Shown: positions 45,497 to 54,293 of the stretch, piece by piece
Layout: every line of letters starts with the position of its first letter
Position numbering within the stretch: the stretch's first letter is position 1
Assembly (NCBI RefSeq): GCF_000467185.1
Contig: NZ_BATM01000020.1
Span: 62,001 to 126,000, forward strand
Origin: Vibrio ezurae NBRC 102218
GTDB lineage: Bacteria > Pseudomonadota > Gammaproteobacteria > Enterobacterales > Vibrionaceae
Direction of reading: 5' to 3'
DNA length: 64,000 nt
The notes under the pieces: generated by a model
Seen by the model: only the letters and a program-made list of their open reading frames with translations
Databases searched by the model: none
What the model was told of the DNA's origin: nothing
Translations under genes and position numbers: made by a program

Positions 45497-47275
45497 ATGA
45501 AAGTTTCTAAGTCAGCGATTGCAGTAGCACTGTCTACCGGACTTTTGTTCGGTTGTGATTTCGATGTTGGTTCTGAGAATGGTTCTTCTGGTGGTGGTGA
45601 TACGGGTGGTTCGACACCTAGCTCAGCATTGTCTGGAGCTTACTGGGAATTAGCAGGTGCATCTTCTTCAACACAATCTGTAGACCTACCTAATATTTAT
45701 GTGTTTGATGGCACAAATCAAACCTATTACGACGACGATGCTACTCCTGGCGAGTACAAGATCACAGTAACGCCATACACTGAATCAGATGGTGATATTA
45801 CATTTACTTATTACCACGATGGTAGCTCAACTGAAGTTGATGGTTCTTACACTCTGACTGATGGCGCACTAGTTGTGAGCACAGCAGCATTTGGTGACCT
45901 ATCAGGTACAAACCAAATTGATAATGCAGACATTAAAGCGGCAGTAGAAAAAGCAAATGCTGATGCAGGCTTTAACAACGTTGTTCAGATCATCGATACT
46001 AAGACTGACGATACAGGTGAACTTCGTCTGAAATTGTCTGATGGCTCAACAGGTGCATTGGTTGATTCAATTGCACAAGGCAAAATTACCATTGATTTGA
46101 CTTACCAAAAGCATGAAGACACTACTGAAGCTGAAGATACCAATGGTAACAATGCGTACATCAGCTTATACGGCACGGGCACTAGTAACTCTAACTTATA
46201 CGGTGAGTTAGTTCTGAATGATGGTGAAGTGTTCTACCGTTCTAACACTGTTGTTGATGGTAAACCACAACTTTCTGATTCAATTGGCACATACACACTC
46301 GGTGAGACGCTTGAAGTTGAACTAGAGTGGGGTGAGAACGATCAATATTCTTTCAACATCAACGGTACGTCGTACGGCCCATTTGGCTACGCGATGGAAA
46401 ATGCAGCTGTACAAGTTATCGCAATCAAGATGGGTGACAACAGCAATACGACTCACTTCGAACTACTTGCCGACAACTTCAAAGTTTACAACATTGAAGA
46501 TGGTGCAGAAGAGCTAGTATTTGAAGACAACTTTGATAGCTATGCAGATGGTCACAACTTGTCAGCTGACCCTTATAACAGCAACTCAAATGAAGCAACA
46601 GTTCAAAACCAAGCTGGTGCTGCAGATGATGGTGGTTCAGAGGATGATGGTGGTTCTGAAGATGATGGTGGCGCTGAAGAGGTTGTAATTGCAGATGATT
46701 TCGAATCGTATACTGTAGGTGATCAAATTGATACAGCTAACAGCGCATACTCTGTAGCGGGTGTAGACGGTTCTACAATCCTAGCAAATATCAGCAATAC
46801 GATTGCTAACTCAGGCTCAAACTCTCTATATATGGAAGATAACAGCGATAGCGGTAAAGGTACTGTTGCTCGCGAATTCTCAGCTGGTGCAGCGAATAGT
46901 GGTTCGGTTTCGACCTCTGTTTATATCCCTACCGATGGTTACGTGAAGTCTTCATACCTATACCTAGGTACCTCTGCAACGGGTTCTTCTAGCTCTCGAT
47001 TCACTGAAGTCGTATTTGGTTCAAGCTCAGTTAAGTTCAGAAACGAATCTGGCTCACAAGTTGATCTTCAAGACTATGAAAGAGACACTTGGGTTGACGT
47101 TACTATCGCTTGGAGTGGTACTGACGTAACGGTGACGGTTGATGGAACTGAGCACACAAACTTAGTTGCAGAAAACGATACTGGTGCTCCTACAACATTT
47201 GTAATGTATAACGGTGATACTTCAAGCGTTGGTACGTATACATACTTTGATGATCTAAGCTCTGACTTGTTCTAA
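45497..47275 (+). CDS. three-domain lipoprotein partnered with KdgM porin (copy B)
   Basis: This 592-residue lipoprotein (MKVSKSAIAVALSTGLLFGC) is a paralogue of the one at 41598 with an additional N-terminal domain (about 35-135, SGAYWELAGASSSTQ ... YTLTDGALVVST). The two shared domains follow (about 155-345 with VQIIDTKTDDTGELRLKL, and 395-592 with IADDFESYTVGDQID ... YFDDLSSDLF). The inter-domain linker is a threefold DDGGSE repeat encoded by an 18-bp tandem repeat (46624-46677). Shared C-termini (D[ND]L[KS]SDLF) show common origin. Probable surface carbohydrate-binding protein; no enzymatic motif seen. Confidence 0.7.
   Translation: MKVSKSAIAVALSTGLLFGCDFDVGSENGSSGGGDTGGSTPSSALSGAYWELAGASSSTQSVDLPNIYVFDGTNQTYYDDDATPGEYKITVTPYTESDGDITFTYYHDGSSTEVDGSYTLTDGALVVSTAAFGDLSGTNQIDNADIKAAVEKANADAGFNNVVQIIDTKTDDTGELRLKLSDGSTGALVDSIAQGKITIDLTYQKHEDTTEAEDTNGNNAYISLYGTGTSNSNLYGELVLNDGEVFYRSNTVVDGKPQLSDSIGTYTLGETLEVELEWGENDQYSFNINGTSYGPFGYAMENAAVQVIAIKMGDNSNTTHFELLADNFKVYNIEDGAEELVFEDNFDSYADGHNLSADPYNSNSNEATVQNQAGAADDGGSEDDGGSEDDGGAEEVVIADDFESYTVGDQIDTANSAYSVAGVDGSTILANISNTIANSGSNSLYMEDNSDSGKGTVAREFSAGAANSGSVSTSVYIPTDGYVKSSYLYLGTSATGSSSSRFTEVVFGSSSVKFRNESGSQVDLQDYERDTWVDVTIAWSGTDVTVTVDGTEHTNLVAENDTGAPTTFVMYNGDTSSVGTYTYFDDLSSDLF
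46624..46677 (+). repeat. 18-bp tandem repeat coding a DDGGSE linker
   Basis: Three consecutive units of GATGATGGTGGTTCAGAG or near copies, encoding the acidic flexible linker between the lipoprotein domains. Confidence 0.8.
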
Positions 47276-47293
47276 GTAAAGCTACCTAATTAT

Positions 47294-47325
47294 AAGGCCG
47301 ACATTAATTGTCGGCCTTTTTTTAT
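47294..47325 (+). terminator. terminator of the porin 3/lipoprotein B unit
   Basis: AAGGCCGACA (47294-47303) pairs perfectly with TGTCGGCCTT (47309-47318), 5-nt loop, followed by a run of T. Confidence 0.93.
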
Positions 47326-47643
47326 CCGTGCTAATAAGGATAAAAGCCTATTGCTCTGTTGTATAGAAGAAGCGGCTGTGGTCTTAAGACGGCACGGCTT
47401 ATCTATCTGCTTTACTAAGAATTAATGTAGTTGTATGTATATAGTGTGAAATGAGGGTTAGAACCGCTGCATGGGTTACAAGTGCGTGGTTTCGGCCTGT
47501 CGGTCTGCAATCTAGCTAGCAAGTTGAGGTAGAGGACCTTCTATGTTTTTATGTCTTATTATATAGCCAGCATGATGCGCGTAGAGCGAGGTGATAAAAT
47601 GAAACGTTTTTGTGCATTTGTTGGTATAAATTGAGAATATGAC

Positions 47644-47673
47644 TTGCTTTTGCTATTTGTAATACAATATAAT
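47644..47673 (+). promoter_or_regulatory. sigma70-like promoter with embedded operator, predicted sRNA gene
   Basis: TTGCTT (47644-47649) and TATAAT (47668-47673) are separated by 18 bp. The spacer contains a perfect operator palindrome TTGTAATACAA at 47657-47667, directly abutting the -10 box, so a bound repressor would block RNA polymerase. Transcription would start near 47680. Confidence 0.65.
47657..47667. promoter_or_regulatory. operator-like palindrome TTGTAATACAA (sRNA promoter)
   Basis: Perfect 5+1+5 palindrome between -35 and -10 of the predicted sRNA promoter, identical to the copy before the symporter gene at 48359. Confidence 0.65.
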
Positions 47674-47679
47674 TTATGA

Positions 47680-47906
47680 ACAGCAACTGACTACATATTG
47701 TTGGTTCGCCGTAAGTTTTTACAAAGTCACGTTCAATACGTACTTTAAAAACAAATACTAAACAGAACGGGTTTATAAACTAAGCCGGTTGTATTAGTAA
47801 AGCTCCATAATTATTATGAATAGCCTAAACATACCCTTCTAGTGTTTAGGCTCGGTACACCACCGATTTAACCCATAGGCTTTGCACTTGCCTATGGGTT
47901 TTTTTT
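47680..47906 (+). ncRNA. predicted alginate-regulon small RNA
   Basis: A transcript of about 227 nt is predicted from the promoter above to a strong intrinsic terminator. The only reading frames are 4-8 codons long, so it is not a gene for a usual protein. A 10-bp hairpin AGCCTAAACA/TGTTTAGGCT (47822-47852) presents an 11-nt loop UACCCUUCUAG, which looks like an anti-Shine-Dalgarno seed. The loop pairs with 10 nt in the leader of the SDR gene (58280-58289) and with AAGGGT at the ribosome-binding site of porin copy 1. The U8 tail after the terminator fits Hfq-type sRNAs. No known sRNA family was recognised. Confidence 0.55.
47870..47906 (+). terminator. strong intrinsic terminator of the predicted sRNA
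   Basis: AACCCATAGGC (47870-47880) pairs perfectly with GCCTATGGGTT (47890-47900), 9-nt loop, ending in eight T. Confidence 0.93.
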
Positions 47907-48254
47907 ACCTATACCAGTCGCCATCTCAGGCAACCTTACATGATTCTTATTGATCATAAGTAAGCCATCTTTTTTATAATTTCAGTAAAGATAAACTATT
48001 CAGAACAACCAATTATAGGCGAAATTTAAATTCGTTTAGTCCTACAATTGTTAATGCTTATTTCTCCAGTTACATTTCTTTGGAGGGTAGGACTTACATA
48101 AAAATACATTATTTATCAATTGTTAAGCGTGTTTACACCTATTTATCCCAATATTTAACGTATCATTGTGACTAATAAGCATTAATTGTTCTCTATTATG
48201 GAAACCGATTAATAAGGGTATGAATATTTGTACGATTTAAGCTATTAAAAGTCT

Positions 48255-48270
48255 TGCGTCATACGTCACA
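48255..48270 (+). promoter_or_regulatory. CRP-like site upstream of symporter 2
   Basis: TGCGT-CATACG-TCACA has a perfect right half and a partial left half. It is 11 bp upstream of the operator, the same spacing as at the other two symporter genes. Confidence 0.45.
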
Positions 48271-48281
48271 TTTATGAGTTA

Positions 48282-48292
48282 TTGTAATACAA
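48282..48292. promoter_or_regulatory. operator-like palindrome TTGTAATACAA upstream of symporter 2
   Basis: Perfect palindrome, 66 bp before the ATG. Confidence 0.65.
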
Positions 48293-48358
48293 AATATTTA
48301 AGTTAAGGATTAAACTGTACTGGATTTGAAATAATTATTTACAGTTAAAGGTAATGCA

Positions 48359-50137
48359 ATGGATCTCAATACTACGATTGTTGGCATTTACTTCCTATTC
48401 TTAATTGCAATAGGTTGGATGTTTAGAACATTTACAAGTACCACAAGCGATTATTTTCGTGGGGGCGGTAACATGCTTTGGTGGATGGTTGGTGCGACCG
48501 CGTTTATGACGCAGTTTTCAGCATGGACATTCACAGGGGCAGCAGGTAAAGCATATAATGATGGTTTTGCAGTAGCGGTTATCTTTTTAGCGAACGCGTT
48601 TGGTTACTTCATGAACTTCGCATACTTCGCTCCTAAATTCCGTCAGCTACGTGTTGTAACGGTAATTGAAGCAATTCGTATGCGTTTTGGTGCTACGAAC
48701 GAACAAGTATTTACTTGGTCTTCAATGCCTAACAGTGTTGTATCTGCAGGTGTTTGGTTAAACGCACTAGCAATTATTGCATCAGGTATCTTCGGCTTTG
48801 ATATGACAATGACAATCTGGATTACAGGTTTAGTTGTACTAGCAATGTCAGTAACGGGTGGTTCATGGGCGGTAATCGCATCTGACTTTATGCAGATGGT
48901 TATCATCATGGCGGTAACAATTACTTGTGCTGTTGTTGCTGTTGTTCAAGGTGGCGGTGTTACAGAAGTAATTAATAACTTCCCAGTAGGTGACTCTGGT
49001 TCATTTATTGCGGGTAACAACCTTAACTACCTAAGCATCTTCAGCATCTGGGCATTCTTCATCTTTGTTAAGCAGTTCTCTATTACGAACAATATGCTTA
49101 ACTCATACCGTTACCTAGCGGCAAAAGATTCTAAGAACGCTAAGAAAGCTGCGCTTCTAGCGTGTGTGCTAATGCTTGGTGGTGTATTCATCTGGTTCAT
49201 GCCTTCTTGGTACATTGCAGGTCAAGGTGTAGACCTAGCTGCTGCTTACCCAGATGCAGGTTCTAAAGCAGGTGACTTCGCGTACCTATACTTTGTACAA
49301 GAATACATGCCAGCAGGTATGGTAGGCCTTCTAGTTGCAGCAATGTTTGCGGCGACAATGTCTTCAATGGACTCAGGTCTAAACCGTAACTCTGGTATCT
49401 TCGTTAAGAACTTCTACGAAACAGTCGTTCGTAAAGGTCAAGCATCTGAGAAAGAGTTGGTTACAGTATCAAAAATCACTTCAACAGTGTTTGGTATTCT
49501 AATCATCCTTATCGCACAGTTCATTAACTCTCTGAAAGGGTTGAGCTTGTTCGATACAATGATGTACGTTGGTGCTCTAATCGGCTTCCCAATGACTATT
49601 CCAGCATTCCTAGGTTTCTTCATTAAGAAAACTCCAGACTGGGCTGGTTGGGGTACTCTGATTGTTGGTGGTATCGTTTCTTATGTTGTTGGTTTCGTTA
49701 TCAACGCTGACATGGTATCTCACGCATTTGGTCTAGAAGAGCTTACTAAACGTGAATGGTCTGATGTGAAAGTTGCAATTGGTCTTGTTGGTCATATTGT
49801 CTTCACTGGTGGCTTCTTCGTCCTATCGACTCTATTCTACAAACCATTGACTGACGAGCGTCAAGCAGATGTTGATAAGTTCTTTGGCAACCTAGCTACA
49901 CCGTTAGTTGCAGAGTCAGTTGCTCAACAGAAACTGGACAACAAACAGCGTCAAATGCTTGGTAAACTAATCGCAGTAGCTGGTGTGTTCATTATGTTCA
50001 TGGCAGTACTAACTAACCCAATGTGGGGACGTCTAGTCTTCATCCTATGTGGTGCGATTGTTAGTGGTGTTGGTATGCTTCTAGTGAAAGCAGTTGATAG
50101 CTCAGTAGATTCTTTAGAAGAGAGTGTTGCTAAGTAG
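48359..50137 (+). CDS. sodium/solute symporter (SSS), ToaABC-type (copy 2)
   Basis: This 592-residue inner-membrane transporter is nearly identical over long stretches to the one at 50770 and clearly related to that at 20237. Landmarks are TSTTSDYFRGGGNMLWWMVG, QFSAWTFTGAAGKAY, MSSMDSGLNRNSGIF and LDNKQRQMLGKL. It probably imports unsaturated uronates or short alginate oligomers with Na+. It has its own control region and terminator, so it is a single-gene unit. Confidence 0.87.
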   Translation: MDLNTTIVGIYFLFLIAIGWMFRTFTSTTSDYFRGGGNMLWWMVGATAFMTQFSAWTFTGAAGKAYNDGFAVAVIFLANAFGYFMNFAYFAPKFRQLRVVTVIEAIRMRFGATNEQVFTWSSMPNSVVSAGVWLNALAIIASGIFGFDMTMTIWITGLVVLAMSVTGGSWAVIASDFMQMVIIMAVTITCAVVAVVQGGGVTEVINNFPVGDSGSFIAGNNLNYLSIFSIWAFFIFVKQFSITNNMLNSYRYLAAKDSKNAKKAALLACVLMLGGVFIWFMPSWYIAGQGVDLAAAYPDAGSKAGDFAYLYFVQEYMPAGMVGLLVAAMFAATMSSMDSGLNRNSGIFVKNFYETVVRKGQASEKELVTVSKITSTVFGILIILIAQFINSLKGLSLFDTMMYVGALIGFPMTIPAFLGFFIKKTPDWAGWGTLIVGGIVSYVVGFVINADMVSHAFGLEELTKREWSDVKVAIGLVGHIVFTGGFFVLSTLFYKPLTDERQADVDKFFGNLATPLVAESVAQQKLDNKQRQMLGKLIAVAGVFIMFMAVLTNPMWGRLVFILCGAIVSGVGMLLVKAVDSSVDSLEESVAK

Positions 50138-50166
50138 TCACACAACTTAAGCTAAACCAATTGATG

Positions 50167-50196
50167 AATGCGGGCTATTTTGCCCGCATTTTTTTA
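50167..50196 (+). terminator. terminator of symporter 2
   Basis: AATGCGGGC (50167-50175) pairs with GCCCGCATT (50182-50190), 6-nt loop, then T run. Confidence 0.93.
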
Positions 50197-50360
50197 TCTC
50201 AAGATCTGCTCAACGGCTTCTTCGATGCTTCGTTTTCTAAGCATTGATTTACCTAATTAGACCAAGTTCCGTATTAAAGCTTTTACTTTTACACTCACAA
50301 CTTTTGCCTCACGCGTGAAGCTATAAACCAATTTGAGCGTCAAAATCAAAGCTATTATTC

Positions 50361-50378
50361 GGTGCCTGTCCTTAAAAG
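50361..50378 (+). repeat. short dispersed repeat GGTGCCTGTCCTTAAAAG
   Basis: Best-preserved copy of the GTGCCTGTCCTTAAAA element; a degenerate copy (GTGCCTGTCCGGAATAAA) follows at 50416-50433. Confidence 0.65.
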
Positions 50379-50466
50379 AAGAGCGAAGGATATTAAAGTA
50401 ATGGCGTGTTTTATTAGTGCCTGTCCGGAATAAACAGTCTTCGTATATGATTTAATTTAAACTTAT

Positions 50467-50477
50467 TAGTAATACAA
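50467..50477. promoter_or_regulatory. operator-like TAGTAATACAA
   Basis: Ten of 11 match, 226 bp upstream of the primary operator of symporter 3; compare the paired sites upstream of symporter 1. Confidence 0.4.
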
Positions 50478-50665
50478 ATCAGCGTAAGTTAAATAGAGGG
50501 GAATTAATTGTCCTGTTGATTGGTATTATTAAATACGTAGCTCACTTCCTGTAACTGCCTGTTTTTAAATGTAACTAAACATTTCACTGCGAAATCCGCA
50601 CGTATTTATACCAATTTTGATTGTTAGATCTGGATCACTTGTATGATTTATAGATAAATGAAACA

Positions 50666-50681
50666 CGAGGCATTTGTCACA
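50666..50681 (+). promoter_or_regulatory. degenerate CRP-like site upstream of symporter 3
   Basis: CGAGG-CATTTG-TCACA keeps only the right half, but it lies exactly 11 bp before the operator, as at the paralogous genes. Confidence 0.33.
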
Positions 50682-50692
50682 ATTAAAGCCTA

Positions 50693-50703
50693 TTGTAGTA
50701 CAA
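50693..50703. promoter_or_regulatory. operator-like palindrome TTGTAGTACAA upstream of symporter 3
   Basis: Perfect palindrome, 66 bp before the ATG, the same distance as at symporter 2. Confidence 0.65.
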
Positions 50704-50769
50704 GTTACCTTGGGTTCTCGTTAGACTTTTTGAAAATTTACTAAATATCAAACTCACAAAGGTTTAACG

Positions 50770-52545
50770 ATGGATCTCAATACAATTATTGTTGGCGTCT
50801 ATTTCCTATTCTTAATTGCAATAGGATGGATGTTCAGAACATTTACAAGCACAACAAGTGATTACTTCCGAGGCGGCGGTAGCATGCTTTGGTGGATGGT
50901 AGGCGCAACAGCGTTTATGACTCAGTTTAGTGCTTGGACATTTACAGGTGCAGCAGGTAAAGCGTACGCAGATGGTTTTGCAGTAGCAGTCATCTTCCTT
51001 GCGAATGCATTTGGTTACCTAATGAACTACTTGTACTTTGCACCAAAATTCCGTCAGTTGCGTGTTGTTACTGTAATTCAGGCAATTCGCATGCGTTTTG
51101 GGCGCTTCAATGAGCAAGTGTTTACTTGGTCTGGCATGCCAAACAGCGTTATTTCTGCGGGTATTTGGTTGAACGGTCTCGCTATTATTGCTTCTGGCAT
51201 CTTCGGTTTTGATATGACAACAACGATTATCCTAACGGGTCTAGTTGTACTTGTTATGTCAGTAACGGGCGGTTCTTGGGCGGTTATCGCGTCTGACTTC
51301 ATGCAGATGGTTATCATTATGGCGGTAACAGTCACTTGTGCTGTTGTTGCTATTATTCAAGGTGGTGGCGTTGGTGAAATCATTGCTAACTTCCCAACTG
51401 ACGAAGGCGCATCATTTGTTTCTGGTAACAACCTAAACTACCTAAGCATTTTCGGTATTTGGGCATTCTTCATCTTCGTGAAACAGTTCTCTATCACGAA
51501 CAACATGCTTAACTCTTACCGTTACTTAGCGGCAAAAGATTCAAATAACGCTAAAAAAGCGGCTCTGCTTGCCTGTGTTCTGATGACAATGGGCCCAGCA
51601 ATTTGGTTTATGCCTTCTTGGTTTATTGCCGGTCAAGGTGTCGATCTTGCTGCTATCTACCCAGAAGCTGGTTCAAAAGCGGGTGACTTTGCTTACCTAT
51701 ACTTCGTTGAAACTTTCATGCCAGCGGGTATGGTCGGTCTACTGATTGCTGCAATGTTTGCTGCAACTATGTCTTCAATGGATTCAGGTCTGAACCGTAA
51801 CTCTGGTATTTTTGTTAAGAACTTTTACGAGCCAATTTGTCGTCCAAATGCGACTGAAAAAGAGCTAGTAATCGTTTCGAAACTGACTTCTACTTTCTTT
51901 GGTATCGCGATTATTCTTGTTGCGCTATTCATTAACTCTCTGAAAGGTCTAAGCCTGTTTGACACCATGATGTATGTAGGTGCTCTAATCGGCTTCCCAA
52001 TGACTATTCCTGCATTCTGTGGCTTCTTCATTAAGAAGACTCCAGACTGGGCAGGTTGGGGAACTCTAGTTGTTGGTGCGATTGTTTCTTACTATGTTGG
52101 TTTTGTTATCAATGCAGAGATGGTTGCTAACTGGTTTAACCTTGAGCCTCTAACAGGTCGTGAGTGGTCTGATCTTAAAGTTGCAATTGGTCTAATTGGT
52201 CACCTTGTATTTACTGCTGGCTTCTTCTGTCTAACGACATTGTTCTACAAGCCTCTATCTGCTGAGCGTCAAGCTGATGTTGATAAGTTCTTCGAAAACT
52301 TGGATACACCACTAGTTGCCGAGTCTAATGAGCAGAAAGTATTAGATAACAAGCAACGTCGTATGCTTGGTTCACTTATCGCAGTTGCAGGTGTTGGTGT
52401 AATGCTAATGTTCTTGCTACCTAACCCACTATGGGGCCGCTTTATCTTTGTATTGTGTGGTGCGATTGTTCTAGGTGTTGGTCTACTTCTTGTGAAAGCG
52501 GTTGATGACACAGTTGAAGAACTGCGTGAGCAAACGGCTGAATAA
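50770..52545 (+). CDS. sodium/solute symporter (SSS), ToaABC-type (copy 3)
   Basis: This 591-residue paralogue of the protein at 48359 shares MDLNTxIVGxYFLFLIAIGW, SDYFRGGGSMLWWMVG, MSSMDSGLNRNSGIF and LDNKQRRMLGSL. The two genes look like a fairly recent tandem duplication that included the control region. It is followed by a terminator and, 86 bp later, the PL6 lyase gene, which may receive read-through. Confidence 0.87.
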   Translation: MDLNTIIVGVYFLFLIAIGWMFRTFTSTTSDYFRGGGSMLWWMVGATAFMTQFSAWTFTGAAGKAYADGFAVAVIFLANAFGYLMNYLYFAPKFRQLRVVTVIQAIRMRFGRFNEQVFTWSGMPNSVISAGIWLNGLAIIASGIFGFDMTTTIILTGLVVLVMSVTGGSWAVIASDFMQMVIIMAVTVTCAVVAIIQGGGVGEIIANFPTDEGASFVSGNNLNYLSIFGIWAFFIFVKQFSITNNMLNSYRYLAAKDSNNAKKAALLACVLMTMGPAIWFMPSWFIAGQGVDLAAIYPEAGSKAGDFAYLYFVETFMPAGMVGLLIAAMFAATMSSMDSGLNRNSGIFVKNFYEPICRPNATEKELVIVSKLTSTFFGIAIILVALFINSLKGLSLFDTMMYVGALIGFPMTIPAFCGFFIKKTPDWAGWGTLVVGAIVSYYVGFVINAEMVANWFNLEPLTGREWSDLKVAIGLIGHLVFTAGFFCLTTLFYKPLSAERQADVDKFFENLDTPLVAESNEQKVLDNKQRRMLGSLIAVAGVGVMLMFLLPNPLWGRFIFVLCGAIVLGVGLLLVKAVDDTVEELREQTAE

Positions 52546-52566
52546 TTAGTCATACGTCTTTAATTT

Positions 52567-52598
52567 ATGCGGGCTCCTATGTGCCCGCATTTTTTTTG
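52567..52598 (+). terminator. terminator between symporter 3 and PL6
   Basis: ATGCGGGC (52567-52574) pairs with GCCCGCAT (52583-52590), 8-nt loop, then a nine-T run. It lies only 34 bp before the PL6 ATG, leaving little room for a separate PL6 promoter, so PL6 probably depends on read-through. Confidence 0.9.
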
Positions 52599-52631
52599 CT
52601 TTGCAATCCTTAATGTATAGAAGGTACTCAA

Positions 52632-54200
52632 ATGAAAAAAACCGCAATCGCATTAGCTGCCGCGCTGACTTTGTCTGGTTGTAGCCTATTTAGTGATACA
52701 AAAACAGAATCTAACGCGCTAGCAGACGTGAACCGCTCAATGCTTTTAGACAGTCCACGCCTGAACGTTGTAGAGCGTGCGTCAGTTGAAGATGCCTATC
52801 AAGGTGAAGTGGATGCCCTTCGCAACAAGCTGATTAATGCTAAAGATGGCGATATCATCGAGATTGAAGCGGGTAAATACCGTAATCTTGGTCAACTGAC
52901 TATCGAAGCAAATAATGTCACGATAAAAGCAAGAAAAGCCGGCACAGCATGGATCACCGGTCTTGTTCAGTTTGAACTCAAGGGTAATGACATCACGTTA
53001 GATGGCTTAGTCTTCACTGAAGGTGGTCCAAATGAGCGCTTTGGTGGCGTCCGCATGATGGGCGATCGCAATGTACTGAAAAACTCAACCTTCTATTACT
53101 TTAACGATGATTACACCTACGAACCTGATGCTCGTCGCTCTGAGTACCCAAAATATTTATGGGTGTCTTTGTGGGGTAAAGATGGTCAGGTCATTAATAA
53201 CCGTTTCGAAGGTAAACAGAAACGCGGTACTTTGATTGGTGTCCAAAAAGACGATACGCCTGACAACCATATTATTAAACACAATATCTTCCTGGATCAG
53301 AAACCAAATCAATACAACGAGTTTGATATTAAAGAAGCGATTCGTTATAACGGCAATAGCTGGGAAGCGATTCGCATCGGCGATTCTAAATCGTCACAGT
53401 GGCCTTCAAATAGCCAATTTGTCGAAAACCTATTGATTAGTATGGATGGTGAGCGCGAGCTGATCTCTATTAAGTCAGGCGGTAATGTTATCGGTGGCAA
53501 CACCATTTTTGAAAGCAGCTCTTTGATTTCTCTTCGTCACGGTAAAGCCAACGTTGTGGAAAACAATGTAATTTTGGGCAACGAAAAGCTTCTTACAGGT
53601 GGCATGCGTATTTATGATGAAGATCATGTGATTCGCAATAACTACATCGCTAATACTCGTGGACGTGATGGCTTGATTGCAGGTAACGCTGATTTACGCG
53701 GTGCTATCGTCATTAATACAGGTATTATTGATGTTAAAAATGGTGAGAAACTGGACCAATCAGTTAAGGGTAAAGAACTTAACAAGCAGTGGACACCAAA
53801 AAATATCACGATTGAAAACAATACGTTAGTTGATACTGAGTGGGGGATTGTCTATGGCAACCAAACTCACCGCGTAAGCCTGTTTAATAACAAAGAGGTG
53901 GAGAGTATTTTCGGCGGTGTTGACGTTCACTTTAAGGATAACTTGATTGACAACTCAAAGAATCCTGAGTTTGTTGCAGTTCGTGCAACAAAAGATTTTC
54001 CTTTAGTTGGCGCGACTTATACTGATGAAGTGTATGTTGGTTCGGTAACGGACGCCGAGCTTATCTCTGACTATTCTACTAAGTTGCCTAAGATCACAAA
54101 CGTGGATGGTTTTGAGTCAGCAGAAAAAGTGGGCGCAGATGCATCTACATTGAAAGTTATTACGGCTGATGTTGCTGGGCCTGATTACGTAATTAAATAA
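52632..54200 (+). CDS. PL6 alginate lyase, lipoprotein
   Basis: This 522-residue protein has a lipoprotein signal (MKKTAIALAAALTLSGC) and a right-handed beta-helix of the PL6/chondroitinase-B type. Family segments are KAGTAWITGLVQFELKGNDITLDGL, NRFEGKQKRGTLIGVQK, DNHIIKHNIFLDQKP, EAIRIGDSK and SLRHGKANVVENNVILGNE, with the Lys and Arg that serve as base and acid in this family within the last parts. It should depolymerise alginate, often poly-MG or poly-G, in the periplasm or at the surface. Its Shine-Dalgarno TAGAAGG is also partly complementary to the predicted sRNA loop. Confidence 0.92.
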   Translation: MKKTAIALAAALTLSGCSLFSDTKTESNALADVNRSMLLDSPRLNVVERASVEDAYQGEVDALRNKLINAKDGDIIEIEAGKYRNLGQLTIEANNVTIKARKAGTAWITGLVQFELKGNDITLDGLVFTEGGPNERFGGVRMMGDRNVLKNSTFYYFNDDYTYEPDARRSEYPKYLWVSLWGKDGQVINNRFEGKQKRGTLIGVQKDDTPDNHIIKHNIFLDQKPNQYNEFDIKEAIRYNGNSWEAIRIGDSKSSQWPSNSQFVENLLISMDGERELISIKSGGNVIGGNTIFESSSLISLRHGKANVVENNVILGNEKLLTGGMRIYDEDHVIRNNYIANTRGRDGLIAGNADLRGAIVINTGIIDVKNGEKLDQSVKGKELNKQWTPKNITIENNTLVDTEWGIVYGNQTHRVSLFNNKEVESIFGGVDVHFKDNLIDNSKNPEFVAVRATKDFPLVGATYTDEVYVGSVTDAELISDYSTKLPKITNVDGFESAEKVGADASTLKVITADVAGPDYVIK

Positions 54201-54232
54201 CGTTTTCGTGTTGATTCGTTAGTCTGAATATG

Positions 54233-54260
54233 GGCGAACCTAGAATGGGTTCGCCTTTTT
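54233..54260. terminator. terminator of PL6
   Basis: GGCGAACC (54233-54240) pairs with GGTTCGCC (54248-54255), 7-nt loop, then TTTTT. Confidence 0.9.
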
Positions 54261-54293
54261 GTTATGTGAGATTCGTGAGCTACAGTGGAGCTA

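Larger units (their letters stand above)
47276..48358. other. intergenic region with a predicted sRNA gene
   Basis: About 1080 bp without a credible ORF. It contains the terminator of the upstream unit, the predicted sRNA transcription unit (47644-47906) and the control sites of the next symporter gene (48255-48292). Nothing was recognised in 47330-47640 or 47910-48240. Confidence 0.55.
50138..50769. other. intergenic region between symporters 2 and 3
   Basis: About 630 bp. It holds a terminator, two dispersed-repeat copies (50361-50378, 50416-50428), two operator-like sites and a CRP half-site. No gene. Confidence 0.5.

Noticed and set aside
48359..52545. Tandem symporter genes as a composite mobile repeat
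   Set aside because: Similarity follows coding and promoter function, with separate terminators and no IS ends; ordinary gene duplication explains it.
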